Shown: one piece after another, positions 45,817-54,498 of the stretch
Numbering within the stretch: position 1 is the first letter of the stretch
Layout: each line of letters opens with the position of its first letter
Source of the DNA: Desulfofustis sp. PB-SRB1
GTDB lineage: Bacteria > Desulfobacterota > Desulfobulbia > Desulfobulbales > Desulfocapsaceae
Assembly: GCA_016722945.1 (NCBI GenBank)
Contig: JAEQMT010000010.1
Span: 699,765-763,764, forward strand
Length of the DNA: 64,000 bases
Direction of reading: 5' to 3'
Notes under the pieces: model-generated
What the model was told of the DNA's origin: nothing
Database searches by the model: none
The model's input: the letters and a program-made list of their open reading frames with translations, nothing else
Position numbers and translations under genes: made by a program

Positions 45817-46794
45817 ATGACTGCTACTGCTACGGTTGAGGTCGCCATCGTCGGCGCCGGTATGGCTGGACTGGCGGCTGCACAGGATCTGCTTCGTGCC
45901 GGAGTGCGGACGATAGTGGTGGAAAAAAGTCGTGGCCTCGGCGGGCGGGTGGCAAGCCGGCGGTTCGGTGAGGCGCTCATCGATCATGGGGCCCAATTCA
46001 GCACCGCCCGCACCCAACGCTACCGCATCCTGCTCAGCCAGTGGCAGGAACAGGGGAGGGCGGCTGTCTGGTTCACCGGAAAGCACCACGGTCATCGTCG
46101 CTGGCGGGGGGTACCGGCGATGAACACCTTGGCGAAAATGCTCGGCAAAACCGTGCCGGTCGAGTTGAATACCATGGTCGTCACCATAGATCAGGATCAC
46201 CATGGGTGGCGAATTATAACGGCCGGCGGCAGCGAGATAACCGCAGCAGCACTGATCCTGACCCCGCCGGTTCCGCAAATCATCGCGCTGCTGCAGGCAA
46301 GCGAGCTGAGCCTGCCGGTATCGCTTCTCAAACAACTTGAAATGCTCACCTATGAGTCGTGTTTTGCGGTGCTGGCCTGCTGTGACGCTCCGACTGCCCT
46401 GCCACCGCCGGGTTATGCGGCTTCTCTAAAAGAACCGTTGGCATGGATCGCCGATAATCAGCAGAAAGGTACGTCGCCAATCCCGGGGCTTACCATTCAC
46501 GCCACCGCTGAATTCAGTAGCGCGCGGTGGGAGCATGAACGGCGGGCCGTCGGCAAAACCTTGCTCGAAGCCGCTCGTCCCTACATTGGCAAGGTTACCA
46601 TTATCGACTACCAGGTGCATGGCTGGCGATACAGCAAACCACGGCAGGTGTATCCCGAACCCTGTCTTATGGTATGTGAAAAACCGCCGCTGATCCTCGC
46701 CGGTGATGCTTTTGCCGGTCCCCGAGTCGAAGGAGCGGTCTGTTCCGGCTGGGCGGCAGCGGCACTGGCAAAGGAATTACTTACCCCACATTGA
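45817..46794 (+). CDS. FAD/NAD(P)-dependent oxidoreductase (renalase-like)
   Basis: A 325-residue flavoprotein. The N-terminal dinucleotide fold is VAIVGAGMAGLAAAQDLLRAG, followed by VEKSRGLGGRVASRR and DHGAQFSTAR, the pattern of renalase-like amine oxidases. The C-terminal FAD motif is LAGDAFAGPRVEGAVCSGWAAA (split: GDAFAGPRVEGAV). Start at ATG 45817, two codons inside the open frame. It precedes a Nudix gene by 9 bp. The substrate is unknown. Confidence 0.88.
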   Translation: MTATATVEVAIVGAGMAGLAAAQDLLRAGVRTIVVEKSRGLGGRVASRRFGEALIDHGAQFSTARTQRYRILLSQWQEQGRAAVWFTGKHHGHRRWRGVPAMNTLAKMLGKTVPVELNTMVVTIDQDHHGWRIITAGGSEITAAALILTPPVPQIIALLQASELSLPVSLLKQLEMLTYESCFAVLACCDAPTALPPPGYAASLKEPLAWIADNQQKGTSPIPGLTIHATAEFSSARWEHERRAVGKTLLEAARPYIGKVTIIDYQVHGWRYSKPRQVYPEPCLMVCEKPPLILAGDAFAGPRVEGAVCSGWAAAALAKELLTPH

Positions 46795-46803
46795 CGAAAT
46801 ACC

Positions 46804-47376
46804 ATGACAAACTCATCCGAGCCCGCGGATTGGCAGGTTGATGAACCACGCCAATTGCTGGAAACTCCCATTGGTACGATTACCGCCGGTCGTCTTTTTC
46901 ATCGCATACGACAAAAAGAAAGAACCTTCTATCGTCTTGAAGCACCGGACTGGGTCAATATCATCGCCCGCACCCCATCTGCTGAGATCGTTCTGATTCG
47001 CCAATTTCGCTACGGCAGCCGCCAGGTGGAGGTGGAAATTCCCGGCGGCGCCGTCGATCCCGGTGAAACCCCCGAGGCTGCCGGGACCAGGGAGTTACTT
47101 GAAGAAACCGGCTTTGCCGGTGATCCGCCGCTGATGCTGGGATGGGTCAAGCCAAATCCGGCATTGCAGAACAACCGCTGTTATACCGTCTTGATCGATC
47201 AGGCGCGGCAGGTTACACCGCCCGCCTTTGATGAGATGGAAGATATCAGCTCATTTCTGATCCACGAAGCCGAGATTTTCAAGGCCGTTGCAACCCAGCC
47301 GATTACCCATGGATTAGTGCTCAATGCCCTGCACTGGTTCCGGCTGTGGCGTGAGGAAAACAGCAGCCGATCTTGA
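46804..47376 (+). CDS. Nudix hydrolase (ADP-ribose pyrophosphatase-like)
   Basis: A 190-residue protein with a complete Nudix box: GGAVDPGETPEAAGTREL followed by LEETGF (about residues 80-103), matching GX5EX7REUXEEXGU. The preceding strand VLIRQFRYGSRQVEVEIPGG resembles ADP-sugar pyrophosphatases. It may be coupled to the flavoprotein upstream, suggesting nucleotide-cofactor turnover. Confidence 0.9.
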   Translation: MTNSSEPADWQVDEPRQLLETPIGTITAGRLFHRIRQKERTFYRLEAPDWVNIIARTPSAEIVLIRQFRYGSRQVEVEIPGGAVDPGETPEAAGTRELLEETGFAGDPPLMLGWVKPNPALQNNRCYTVLIDQARQVTPPAFDEMEDISSFLIHEAEIFKAVATQPITHGLVLNALHWFRLWREENSSRS

Positions 47377-47743
47377 GCGAAGCAACCTTTGCCGGGGTCG
47401 TGTCGTTATTGGTTGACACGTCAAACGGTAAGGGGAGGATCGAAGCAGCAGTCTGTTTGCGCCGTTCGTTTTCTGCCATCTGTTCATGATCATCCAAGCT
47501 GTACCAATACTCAAGGCTTCTTGCTAAGCTATTCGCGTTGTTTAGAGGCGCGGCTAACCAGAAAAGAGAAGAATTTCTTGCAGGCTGTGGTACAATAGTT
47601 GGATGCTCTGAAACCACTTGGGAACCATAAGAGAGGGCAGCGGTGTTTTTAGCGGATGCAACGGCGCGGCATCGTTTCCAGCCTGACAGTGTCTCAGGTC
47701 ACCCCTTGCTTGGTGGCTCAAATACTCACACATGGAGGGTACC
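47377..47743 (+). promoter_or_regulatory. nrfA upstream region
   Basis: A 367-bp gene-free stretch. The only signal I can point to is an extended -10-like TGGTACAAT (47588-47596), 148 nt before the nrfA ATG, without a good -35. No FNR/NarL-type palindrome was found by eye. Confidence 0.3.
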
Positions 47744-49216
47744 ATGAACAGAAACACGCTGATTGTTGGAGCTATATTGAGCGCTTTTACGACAGCGGGG
47801 ATGGTTTCGCTGGCCGGCGCCGATAGCCATGGCGATGCGGAACGATCACCCGTGCGGGCGAAAAGTGAAGACTGGCAGGAGGAATTTCCAGATTTTTACG
47901 AGGCCTGGCGACGGACGGGCGAAAGTGATGAGATCATCGATATGCTCAAAAAGAACCCGCAGATGGTCATCCTCTGGGCGGGGTACGGTTTCGCCAAAGA
48001 TTATAACAAGGCACGCGGACACATGTTTGGCGTGCTGAGCAATGCCAACTCCCTGCGCACCGGCGCCCCCACCGGCCCCACTGACGGCCCCATGCCGACA
48101 GCATGCTGGACCTGCAAATCGCCTGATGTACAGCGGGTGATTACCGAGGTGGGGGAGAATGAGTTTTTCACCGGCAAATGGGCCCGGTTGGGAGATCAGG
48201 TGGTCAATGCCATCGGCTGTGCGGATTGTCACGACAGTGAGACCTATGAACTGGTGGTAACACGCGATTATTTACAGCGCGCCCTGGATGCAAGTCCAAA
48301 AGATTATGGTGACATAGATGATTCGGAAATTCGCACACTGGCGTGTGCGCCGTGTCATGTTGAGTATTATTTCAAGCCCACCGAGTACACCGACAAGGCG
48401 GGGGCCGAGCAGAAAGCCCTGGTGGTGACGCTGCCGTGGGATCAGGGATTTCTCGCCGAAGAGGCGGAGGCGTATTACGACGGCATGGACTTTGTCGACT
48501 GGACGCACGGGATCAGCAGGGCGCCGATGATCAAGGCCCAGCATCCTGATTACGAACTTTACACCACCGGCCTTCATTACAGCCGCGGGGTCTCTTGTTC
48601 TGACTGCCATATGCCCGAAACAGAGGATGGCGTGCCCGATCATGCGGTAAGCAACCCGATCACCCATATCAAACAGAGCTGCCTGGGCTGCCATGATCAG
48701 ACTGAAGAAGAGCTTAAGCAGACCCTGGCAATCAAGTACGAGCGCAAAGAACAGCTTAATCAAATAGCGATGAATACCCTTGCCACCGCTCATCTGGAAG
48801 CAGGCAGGGCGTGGGAAGCAGGCGCCACCGAGGCTGAAATGGCGGAGGTTCTGCAATTGCTGCGTTCCGGCCAGTGGTTCTGGGATTATGCCATTGCCAG
48901 CCATGGCGGCTACATCCATGCCCCGGAAGAGACGCTGCGGGTTCTTGGCATTGCCATCGACAAAGGATCACGGGCCCGCATCGAGCTTGCCGGTATCCTC
49001 GCCGCGCATGGGGTGATGAATTACGAAGTGCCTGATTTTTCCACAAAAGAAAAGGCGCAACAGCTTGCCGGTGTCGATCTGGAGAAAGAGGTCAAGGCGA
49101 AGATCGAGTTTCGCAACACCCTGTTTAAAGAGTGGACCGCTTCGGCAATCGAGAACGGCTATCTCGATCCGCGCCAAAGAGAGGGGTTAAGCGATAACAC
49201 TTCGTATAAGAAGTGA
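47744..49216 (+). CDS. nrfA: Ammonia-forming cytochrome c nitrite reductase
   Basis: A 490-residue periplasmic pentaheme enzyme that reduces nitrite to ammonium. The signal peptide ends near SLAGADSHG. Heme 1 has the special lysine ligand (CWTCK, from Cys121); the others are CADCH, CAPCH, CSDCH and CLGCH. CAPCHVEYYF is a hallmark of the Ca site region. The frame opens at 47732, but GGAGGGTACC before ATG 47744 sets the start. No nrfH quinol dehydrogenase gene is adjacent. Confidence 0.96.
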   Translation: MNRNTLIVGAILSAFTTAGMVSLAGADSHGDAERSPVRAKSEDWQEEFPDFYEAWRRTGESDEIIDMLKKNPQMVILWAGYGFAKDYNKARGHMFGVLSNANSLRTGAPTGPTDGPMPTACWTCKSPDVQRVITEVGENEFFTGKWARLGDQVVNAIGCADCHDSETYELVVTRDYLQRALDASPKDYGDIDDSEIRTLACAPCHVEYYFKPTEYTDKAGAEQKALVVTLPWDQGFLAEEAEAYYDGMDFVDWTHGISRAPMIKAQHPDYELYTTGLHYSRGVSCSDCHMPETEDGVPDHAVSNPITHIKQSCLGCHDQTEEELKQTLAIKYERKEQLNQIAMNTLATAHLEAGRAWEAGATEAEMAEVLQLLRSGQWFWDYAIASHGGYIHAPEETLRVLGIAIDKGSRARIELAGILAAHGVMNYEVPDFSTKEKAQQLAGVDLEKEVKAKIEFRNTLFKEWTASAIENGYLDPRQREGLSDNTSYKK

Positions 49217-49375
49217 TGGCGTCGTAAAAACTTCGCTCTACGGCTCAAAGGATCATTTTGACTTCTCGGCGTACCACCTGTACGCCTGCGAGGTCAAAAT
49301 GACCACCACTCCTAGTATAGCTTTGTTTTTACTTAGCCATCCTAGGCGGCTAGGCTGACTTTTTACGATTTCATC
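49215..49375. repeat. Short dispersed repeat, family B copy 2 (TCGTAAAAA termini)
   Basis: A 161-bp element bounded by GATGGCGTCGTAAAAA and TTTTTACGATTTCATC, abutting the nrfA stop codon. The core forms a long hairpin from 49252: TCATTTTGAC, GGCGTAC, a CACCT loop, GTACGCC, GTCAAAATGA. The right terminus is the exact reverse complement of the left terminus of the 35986 copy. Confidence 0.75.
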
Positions 49376-49411
49376 AGAAGTGATGGCTCATACCCGATAG
49401 CGGAGAAAACT

Positions 49412-49450
49412 CCCCTGTTACAGTCGTTGTCTGTAGCAGGGGATTTTTTT
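49412..49450 (+). terminator. Rho-independent terminator downstream of nrfA
   Basis: CCCCTGTTACAG pairs with CTGTAGCAGGGG (one mismatch, 7-nt loop) and is followed by ATTTTTTT. The rest of the intergenic region, to 49642, shows nothing I can support. Confidence 0.85.
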
Positions 49451-49642
49451 GCTGGGTTACAACTCTCTCATCGTCAATGTCGTACACCTCTTGTAAAACT
49501 GATGCGGTGGTTTATTTTCGTGGGTGCCTCATCAGACCAACTGCTGTGTTGCTTGTCTACGGATAACGAAGGTGCGAGCTGCAGTGGGTTTTACCCGTTA
49601 TCTCACATTCATTGATGGTTCCTGTGCCGCCCGTATGGTGCG

Positions 49643-50830
49643 GTGCGTGTTGGTGTTTCATTCATCGTGCGTGTACTGATAATCTCCGACGTCTATTTTC
49701 CCCGGGTCAACGGAGTATCTACCTCTATCCAGAATTTTGCCGGCCAATTCGTCGACAAGGGGCACGAGGTAACGCTGATTGCTCCAGACTATGGTCACGC
49801 CGAGCCGGAGCCGTTTTCGGTGATCCGGATTCCATCCCGCCATCTCTTCTTCGATCCTGAGGATCGGATGTTGCGCTGGGGGCTGGTACGTGAGTATCAC
49901 AGCCGGCTGGCAGCCGCTCAGTTTGATATTGTCCATATTCACACCCCGTTTATCGCCCATTATCTGGGGCTTGGTCTGGCACGCCGGCTGTCGCTACCGA
50001 AGATGGTGAGCTATCACACCTTTTTTGAACAGTACCTTGATAAGTATGTGCCACTTGTTCCCTCCGCTTTACTGCGCTTGATCGCCCGGCGATTTTCCAA
50101 GGCCCAGTGCAATGGTGTCGATCTGCTGGCGGTGCCGTCGTGGGCTATGATGAAGGTATTGCGAGCTTACGGCATTACCACCCCGGCGGAGGTTGTGCCC
50201 ACCGGAATCGATCTCAACCGGTTCGGCAGTGGCGAAGGGTTGCGGTTTCGCTGTGCTCATGGGATAGCACAACACCGCCCGTTGCTTCTCCACATCGGTC
50301 GGCTGGCATTTGAGAAGAACAGTGAGTTTCTGCTGCGCATGCTTGTCCGGGTACGTGCCGAAATACCAGATGTGTTGCTGGCCATGGTGGGTGAGGGACC
50401 GGCACGGCGTTCGCTCAAGCGCTTGTGTGCCGACCTTGGACTGGCCGATAACGTGAGGTTTGTGGGGTATCTGAGCCGCGACGGAGCGCTTCAGGATTGC
50501 TTTGCCGCCGGTGATGCATTTGTTTTTTCGTCGCGCACCGAAACCCAGGGGCTGGTGCTGCTCGAGTGTATGGCAATTGGTACGCCGGTGGTTGCTCTGT
50601 CGGAAATGGGAACCAGCGAGATTCTTGACAACGGAAAAGGGTATTTGGTGGCCCGTAACGATGAGGCCGATTTTGCCGCATGCTGCCTGCGGTTGCTGCG
50701 TGAGCCGGGTCTTGGCGAGACCCTGTCACGAGCCGGTCGTGAGCACGCTAAACAGTGGTCGGCGTCGGTTCTTGCCGACCGGATGCTGGAACTGTATGAA
50801 CGCTGCATTGCCGATGCAGCCGGACGTTAA
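49643..50830 (+). CDS. GT4-family glycosyltransferase
   Basis: A 395-residue GT-B glycosyltransferase. The N-terminus has ISDVYFPRVNGVSTSIQNFA and KGHEVTLIAPDYG; the C-terminal nucleotide-sugar domain has LLHIGRLAFEKN, MVGEGPAR and ETQGLVLLECMAIGTPVVA with the E-x7-E pair. The N-terminal PRVNGVSTS pattern resembles glycolipid mannosyl/glucosyl transferases. The start is uncertain: GTG 49643 or GTG 49667, the latter giving MRVLIISDVYFP. It stands alone. Confidence 0.9.
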   Translation: MRVGVSFIVRVLIISDVYFPRVNGVSTSIQNFAGQFVDKGHEVTLIAPDYGHAEPEPFSVIRIPSRHLFFDPEDRMLRWGLVREYHSRLAAAQFDIVHIHTPFIAHYLGLGLARRLSLPKMVSYHTFFEQYLDKYVPLVPSALLRLIARRFSKAQCNGVDLLAVPSWAMMKVLRAYGITTPAEVVPTGIDLNRFGSGEGLRFRCAHGIAQHRPLLLHIGRLAFEKNSEFLLRMLVRVRAEIPDVLLAMVGEGPARRSLKRLCADLGLADNVRFVGYLSRDGALQDCFAAGDAFVFSSRTETQGLVLLECMAIGTPVVALSEMGTSEILDNGKGYLVARNDEADFAACCLRLLREPGLGETLSRAGREHAKQWSASVLADRMLELYERCIADAAGR

Positions 50831-50850
50831 AAGGTAGTGTGCCGGTACAC

Positions 50851-51426
50851 TTAGTTTGTTATATAGAACTTGTTGAGAAAATCGGCGACACATCCCTCGA
50901 TCCCGTCCTGGATAGAGTTTTTGAATAAGCCGGCAAGGGGATTGTTGGTCTGAAACACCCCTTCAAACGAGACCCGTGAAGTGGTTTCCGAGATTCGCTC
51001 AATAATCCAGGTGGCTGAGAAAAAGCTGAACGGCGTATTGTGCTCCAGATCATAGGTCTTGCGCAATCTGTCGGCCTCTTGTTTCTCCGGGTATTTTGTC
51101 GTGATGACGACGGTGTCTTCGTCTACGAAGGTGTATTCATTGGTGGAAAAGTATTTATAGGTGCCGATCAGACTTGCCGAGTGTGTCCAGAAATAGACGT
51201 GGGAATCATCGCCTTGCTCAATAAGGTCCTGGCAGACGACTTCCTCTACTTCATACTTACACTCTTTACAGTAGTTTTCGAAGTCGCGAGAAATATCGAT
51301 GATATTTTCGAAGCTGTTTTCAATGATCTCACTCGCCTCGTAGGTAAACGTTCTCTCTCCCGCCCATAACAGAGTCGGGGTCAGCAGAAGCGCACCCATA
51401 ATCTGAAAAACAATAAAACCTTTCAT
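50851..51426 (-). CDS. Secreted protein of unknown function
   Basis: A 191-residue protein with a signal peptide (MKGFIVFQIMGALLLTPTLLWA, cleaved near WAGE). The mature part has an N-terminal helix with a Cys pair (NYCKECKYEVEEVVC), then alternating strands (HVYFWTHSAS, RVSFEGVFQTNNP) and a C-terminal helix, reminiscent of the START/SRPBCC fold. I do not recognise it with certainty. Converges with the glycosyltransferase. Confidence 0.72.
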   Translation of the reverse strand: MKGFIVFQIMGALLLTPTLLWAGERTFTYEASEIIENSFENIIDISRDFENYCKECKYEVEEVVCQDLIEQGDDSHVYFWTHSASLIGTYKYFSTNEYTFVDEDTVVITTKYPEKQEADRLRKTYDLEHNTPFSFFSATWIIERISETTSRVSFEGVFQTNNPLAGLFKNSIQDGIEGCVADFLNKFYITN

Positions 51427-51491
51427 ACGACATCCCTGTGCTGAAAATCACCCTCCAGGCCTTAACTCTATCGCCTGGCACTCCCATTTGA

Positions 51492-51629
51492 GAGCCTTAC
51501 AAAATGGCCTTTTCGCCCAATCTCCGCGTTGCTCAAAAAATTTTATCCTGGCAATATCAGCTATATGCCCGCGGTAAAATTTTCCTCGCGCCTTGATCTT
51601 GAACGAAAACTCTCATTTTCAAGGTTCTC
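51492..51629 (-). repeat. Dispersed ~140-bp repeat, family A copy 3
   Basis: A 138-bp copy of the 34353-34493 element in reverse orientation, starting GAGCCTTACAAAATGG and ending TTTCAAGGTTCTC, with the conserved core CCTCGCGCCTTGATCTTGAA. It lies upstream of the secreted-protein gene. The AT-rich stretch 51630-51738 holds nothing I can support. Confidence 0.85.
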
Positions 51630-51738
51630 ATATCTATCAGATATTGTTGTAAAATAAAACGACAACACTAGCACAGTGCAAAATAATCGCAAGACTTTTT
51701 TTATTACGGGGACAGTATATACTAAAAGTAACTAAATT

Positions 51739-51903
51739 TCATGCTGGTGAATTTCGTCCTTCATGGAAAAGGAGATGTGGTGAATCGCTTTCGTACAGAA
51801 CGATAAAAAAAGCAAACACCAGCGGCGCCACCATACATTCCGCCAGATAGCTGAGCAGCAGCAGGGGAACTCTCGCTTTGACGAAATCGAGGAAGCGAGA
51901 CAC
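51739..51903 (-). CDS. Possible small membrane peptide or gene remnant
   Basis: A 54-codon frame from GTG 51903 with one long hydrophobic segment (PLLLLSYLAECMVAPLVFAFFIVLY) and a polar tail. The character is that of a membrane helix pair, but there is no clear ribosome-binding site and no recognised family. It may be a fragment of a larger membrane-protein gene. Confidence 0.3.
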   Translation of the reverse strand: MSRFLDFVKARVPLLLLSYLAECMVAPLVFAFFIVLYESDSPHLLFHEGRNSPA

Positions 51904-52037
51904 GTCTAGGTTTTTTCAATACCGTTTTCCCTGAACCATGAAATTTATCATTGCCGTCAGCTTCATCCCGACGGCACCGCGGTATCGGCACATTGGACCT
52001 CACCGGTATGCATTTTATGTATGATTGCATTCATTAT

Positions 52038-52065
52038 TTGTTCACAAATGTATAATTGTTCACAA
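52038..52065 (+). promoter_or_regulatory. Two direct repeats TTGTTCACAA, candidate activator sites
   Basis: Identical 10-mers at 52038-52047 and 52056-52065, 18 bp apart start to start. They lie 54-81 bp upstream of the sigma-54 promoter of the pspA-like gene, where an enhancer-binding protein would bind. Confidence 0.5.
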
Positions 52066-52118
52066 GTATTTCTCTGTAAAATACAACAATACCAGGTAGT
52101 TAAGAGAATAATCATCGC

Positions 52119-52134
52119 TGGCCTGCAAGTTGCT
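52119..52134 (+). promoter_or_regulatory. Sigma-54 (-24/-12) promoter of the pspA-like operon
   Basis: TGGCCTGCAAGTTGCT matches the consensus TGGCACG-N4-TTGCW at all positions except the two bases after TGGC, with the correct GG-to-GC spacing. It is about 59 nt upstream of the ATG. The enterobacterial psp operon is also sigma-54 dependent, which supports the call. Confidence 0.7.
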
Positions 52135-52192
52135 TTTTGAATCAGCAATACCGTACCAGACAGACGGTTCATTACTACCAGGAGGAGGATAT

Positions 52193-52891
52193 ATGAAAAC
52201 CATTAAACGATTTATGTTCGGTGTCAGTGCAAAAATGGAAGAGCTTGTGGGGCAGATGGAAAATCATGAAGCGGTGGCGGCAAGCATGATTGCCGAAGCG
52301 CAGCGCAGTGCCGCCGCCGCCCGAATTCAGCTTGGCCGGGTCCGAGCCGACCGGGACAGGCTGCATACGCGTCTGGGGCAGCTCACGCAAAGCGAAAAGC
52401 AGTGGAAAGTACGGGCCAGAAAAATGGCCACCGAAAACGAAGATGGCGCCATCGAGTGCGTGCGCAGAATAAAACAGGTGCGAAAAGACATTGAGCAAAC
52501 CACCCGTGATGCTGCCGAGGTTGATGAGGTTGAAAGGAAGCTGCGCAAGGTTCTTGCCGAGATCGAGGATAAAATCCGTCTGCTGCGCCGTAAAAAACAT
52601 GCCCTCAGGTGCCGCCAGAGCTGTGCCGAGGCGGTTGAGGTGGTGAGCTGCGACGGCCTTGGCCGTGCCGATGAGATTGACGAGTTGCTGACCCGTTGGG
52701 AAACAAGCGTGGTGGAAAAAGAAATTCGCTTCGATATCGATCACCACCACGACGTCGACGAATTCGCCCGAACATTCGAGAACGAGGAGCAGCGGGACGA
52801 ACTCAAACAGATGCTCGATGAGATCATCGTAACTGCTGACTCAGATCCGGCATCACAAGGTGGAGCAGAAAAGGAGGACATACCGTCATGA
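52193..52891 (+). CDS. pspA: Phage shock protein A homologue (PspA/IM30 family)
   Basis: A 232-residue, almost wholly helical coiled-coil protein. The N-terminus MKTIKRFMFGVSAKMEELVGQMENHEAV is the membrane-binding amphipathic helix plus first hairpin of PspA; a long charged coiled coil follows (residues ~30-150). AGGAGGAGG directly before ATG 52193 fixes the start; the frame opens earlier. It overlaps the next gene by 4 bp. No pspF, pspB or pspC is nearby. Confidence 0.82.
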   Translation: MKTIKRFMFGVSAKMEELVGQMENHEAVAASMIAEAQRSAAAARIQLGRVRADRDRLHTRLGQLTQSEKQWKVRARKMATENEDGAIECVRRIKQVRKDIEQTTRDAAEVDEVERKLRKVLAEIEDKIRLLRRKKHALRCRQSCAEAVEVVSCDGLGRADEIDELLTRWETSVVEKEIRFDIDHHHDVDEFARTFENEEQRDELKQMLDEIIVTADSDPASQGGAEKEDIPS

Positions 52892-54276
52892 ACACGATGA
52901 CCACTTCACTCAGGGGAGAGCAGGTTGGCCACTCAGGCGGTGCTGATTCCATGTTTATCCAGGGCGAGACGCTGGAGCTTGCCGAAGAGCTTCAGTTCAC
53001 CGATGAGCCACAACGCTTTGGCATCCTTCGTTATCTTCCGGCCCTGTTGCGCTGGCTCGGGGTGGCGGCCCTGGCGGGCGGGGCCGCCATCTTCATGATG
53101 CAGGGCTTTCAAACAATCAATCTGGTAGCACGGCATTACGTCTTTCTGGGTATTGCCATAGCCTTTGGGATTACCGGTTTTTATCTGGCAATTCGGCTGC
53201 GGGAAACTCGGGGGGCCAGAACCTTCCTGGGGCTGACCATCGCCGCCATGCCGGTGCTGTTTTCCCAGCTCGGCGGCATGCTCTTGAACCAGGTGGCGCC
53301 AATGGATGTGGAGATGCCGCGGGTGTTTATGGCGGCCTCCGCATCGGCGTGGCCGGTGGCGCTTCACATCGCCATTACCTCTGTCCTGATGGCGCCCCTT
53401 GTTTACTACGGTTTCAGAATTCTTGCCGGGCAGCGGGCATATCTTTTTACCTCGCTGTTTTTTCTTACCAACGCGGCACTGTTGATACCGATAAGGGAGA
53501 CTTCAATTATCGGCCCACTGCTGTTGATTTTGATCGTTGTCCTGCAGACCATTGATACCATCTACTGCAAAAACGAGGTGCGACTGCATAATCTGGAGGG
53601 GCTGGCGGTACGTCTGATGATGGTGGCGCCGTTGATGGTGATGTTTACCAGAAGCCTCTATTATGGAGTTGATAATGTCTTCGTTGGTGCCTTGGTCAGT
53701 GGTGTCGGCTATATACTGCTTGCCGGTGTCAGAGGGTATCTCAGCGGTTCGGGTGTTAAAACAATAGTCGAAAGCGCCGGGTTGTTGACCATCGTCATGG
53801 GATGGTTGCTCTGCGCAATACCCAGTGCGGAAACATTTGTTTCATCACCTGCCGGGAAAATCGCTTTTCTCGGATTGCCGGCGGCGGCACTGATCGCCGC
53901 GCTGGCCAGTATGCCGGGTATCGGTGCTACCCGTGGGTGGTCGTGGTCGGCCTTTATTGCCGCGGTTACCCTGACCATGGTGTATTGCGTCGATGGCCAT
54001 CCGGCACTGACCGTGCTCGGCGTGACGGTTGGCTCCGGGTATGCGATTATGGCCTTTCTCAAAGGTGAGAAATTCCCCTTTTTTGCCGGTGTTTTTATGG
54101 TGGCCGGTGGGCTTGCCGCCGGTTGCTGGCAGGCGGTGGCCGATAACACCACGTTTGCCTGGGTGTTTCTCATCGCCCTTGGTGCCCTCACCGTGGTCAG
54201 CGGTTCGCTGGTGGAGCGGTATCGGCCAATGATTGGAAAATGGCATGGAACATTGAACAACCGTTTTACCCCATAA
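52888..54276 (+). CDS. Polytopic membrane protein of unknown function, paired with PspA
   Basis: A 462-residue protein with a ~45-residue cytoplasmic N-terminus (GETLELAEELQF) and about twelve hydrophobic segments from residue ~50 to 445, ending in a basic tail. No transporter motif is evident to me. The 4-bp overlap with pspA and the shared sigma-54 promoter imply a joint role, perhaps as the membrane sensor or anchor that PspB/C provide elsewhere. Family not recognised. Confidence 0.75.
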   Translation: MNTMTTSLRGEQVGHSGGADSMFIQGETLELAEELQFTDEPQRFGILRYLPALLRWLGVAALAGGAAIFMMQGFQTINLVARHYVFLGIAIAFGITGFYLAIRLRETRGARTFLGLTIAAMPVLFSQLGGMLLNQVAPMDVEMPRVFMAASASAWPVALHIAITSVLMAPLVYYGFRILAGQRAYLFTSLFFLTNAALLIPIRETSIIGPLLLILIVVLQTIDTIYCKNEVRLHNLEGLAVRLMMVAPLMVMFTRSLYYGVDNVFVGALVSGVGYILLAGVRGYLSGSGVKTIVESAGLLTIVMGWLLCAIPSAETFVSSPAGKIAFLGLPAAALIAALASMPGIGATRGWSWSAFIAAVTLTMVYCVDGHPALTVLGVTVGSGYAIMAFLKGEKFPFFAGVFMVAGGLAAGCWQAVADNTTFAWVFLIALGALTVVSGSLVERYRPMIGKWHGTLNNRFTP

Positions 54277-54288
54277 TCAGGTGATAGC

Positions 54289-54322
54289 TTCCCGCCGGCT
54301 TCAGGGGTCGGCGGGAATTTTT
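54289..54322 (+). terminator. Rho-independent terminator of the pspA operon
   Basis: TTCCCGCCG pairs perfectly with CGGCGGGAA (11-nt loop), followed by TTTTT. The next 90 bp, to the promoter at 54413, hold nothing notable. Confidence 0.9.
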
Positions 54323-54412
54323 GTTTTTGGGGGCATCATCTTTTTCATCCAGCCATGTTAGCAACCAATACATTTTTCCGGTTTTTCTCACGACACCCGT
54401 TATCAGTATGTA

Positions 54413-54441
54413 TTGACAAGCCGAAAAGGAGATGATAACCA
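54413..54441 (+). promoter_or_regulatory. Promoter of the metal ABC transporter operon
   Basis: -35 TTGACA (54413-54418), a 17-nt spacer and a weaker -10 TAACCA (54436-54441), 57 nt before the ATG. Confidence 0.45.
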
Positions 54442-54469
54442 GTAATACAAAATAATTATTCGTGTTACT
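54441..54469 (+). promoter_or_regulatory. Imperfect palindrome, candidate metal-regulator operator
   Basis: AGTAATAC and GTGTTACT (7 of 8 complementary) flank an AT-rich centre containing AATAATTATT. The position just downstream of the -10 suits a repressor such as a Fur-type or molybdate/tungstate sensor. Confidence 0.35.
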
Positions 54470-54498
54470 ATTCTCATTTCAGCCATTGGAGAAATTTT

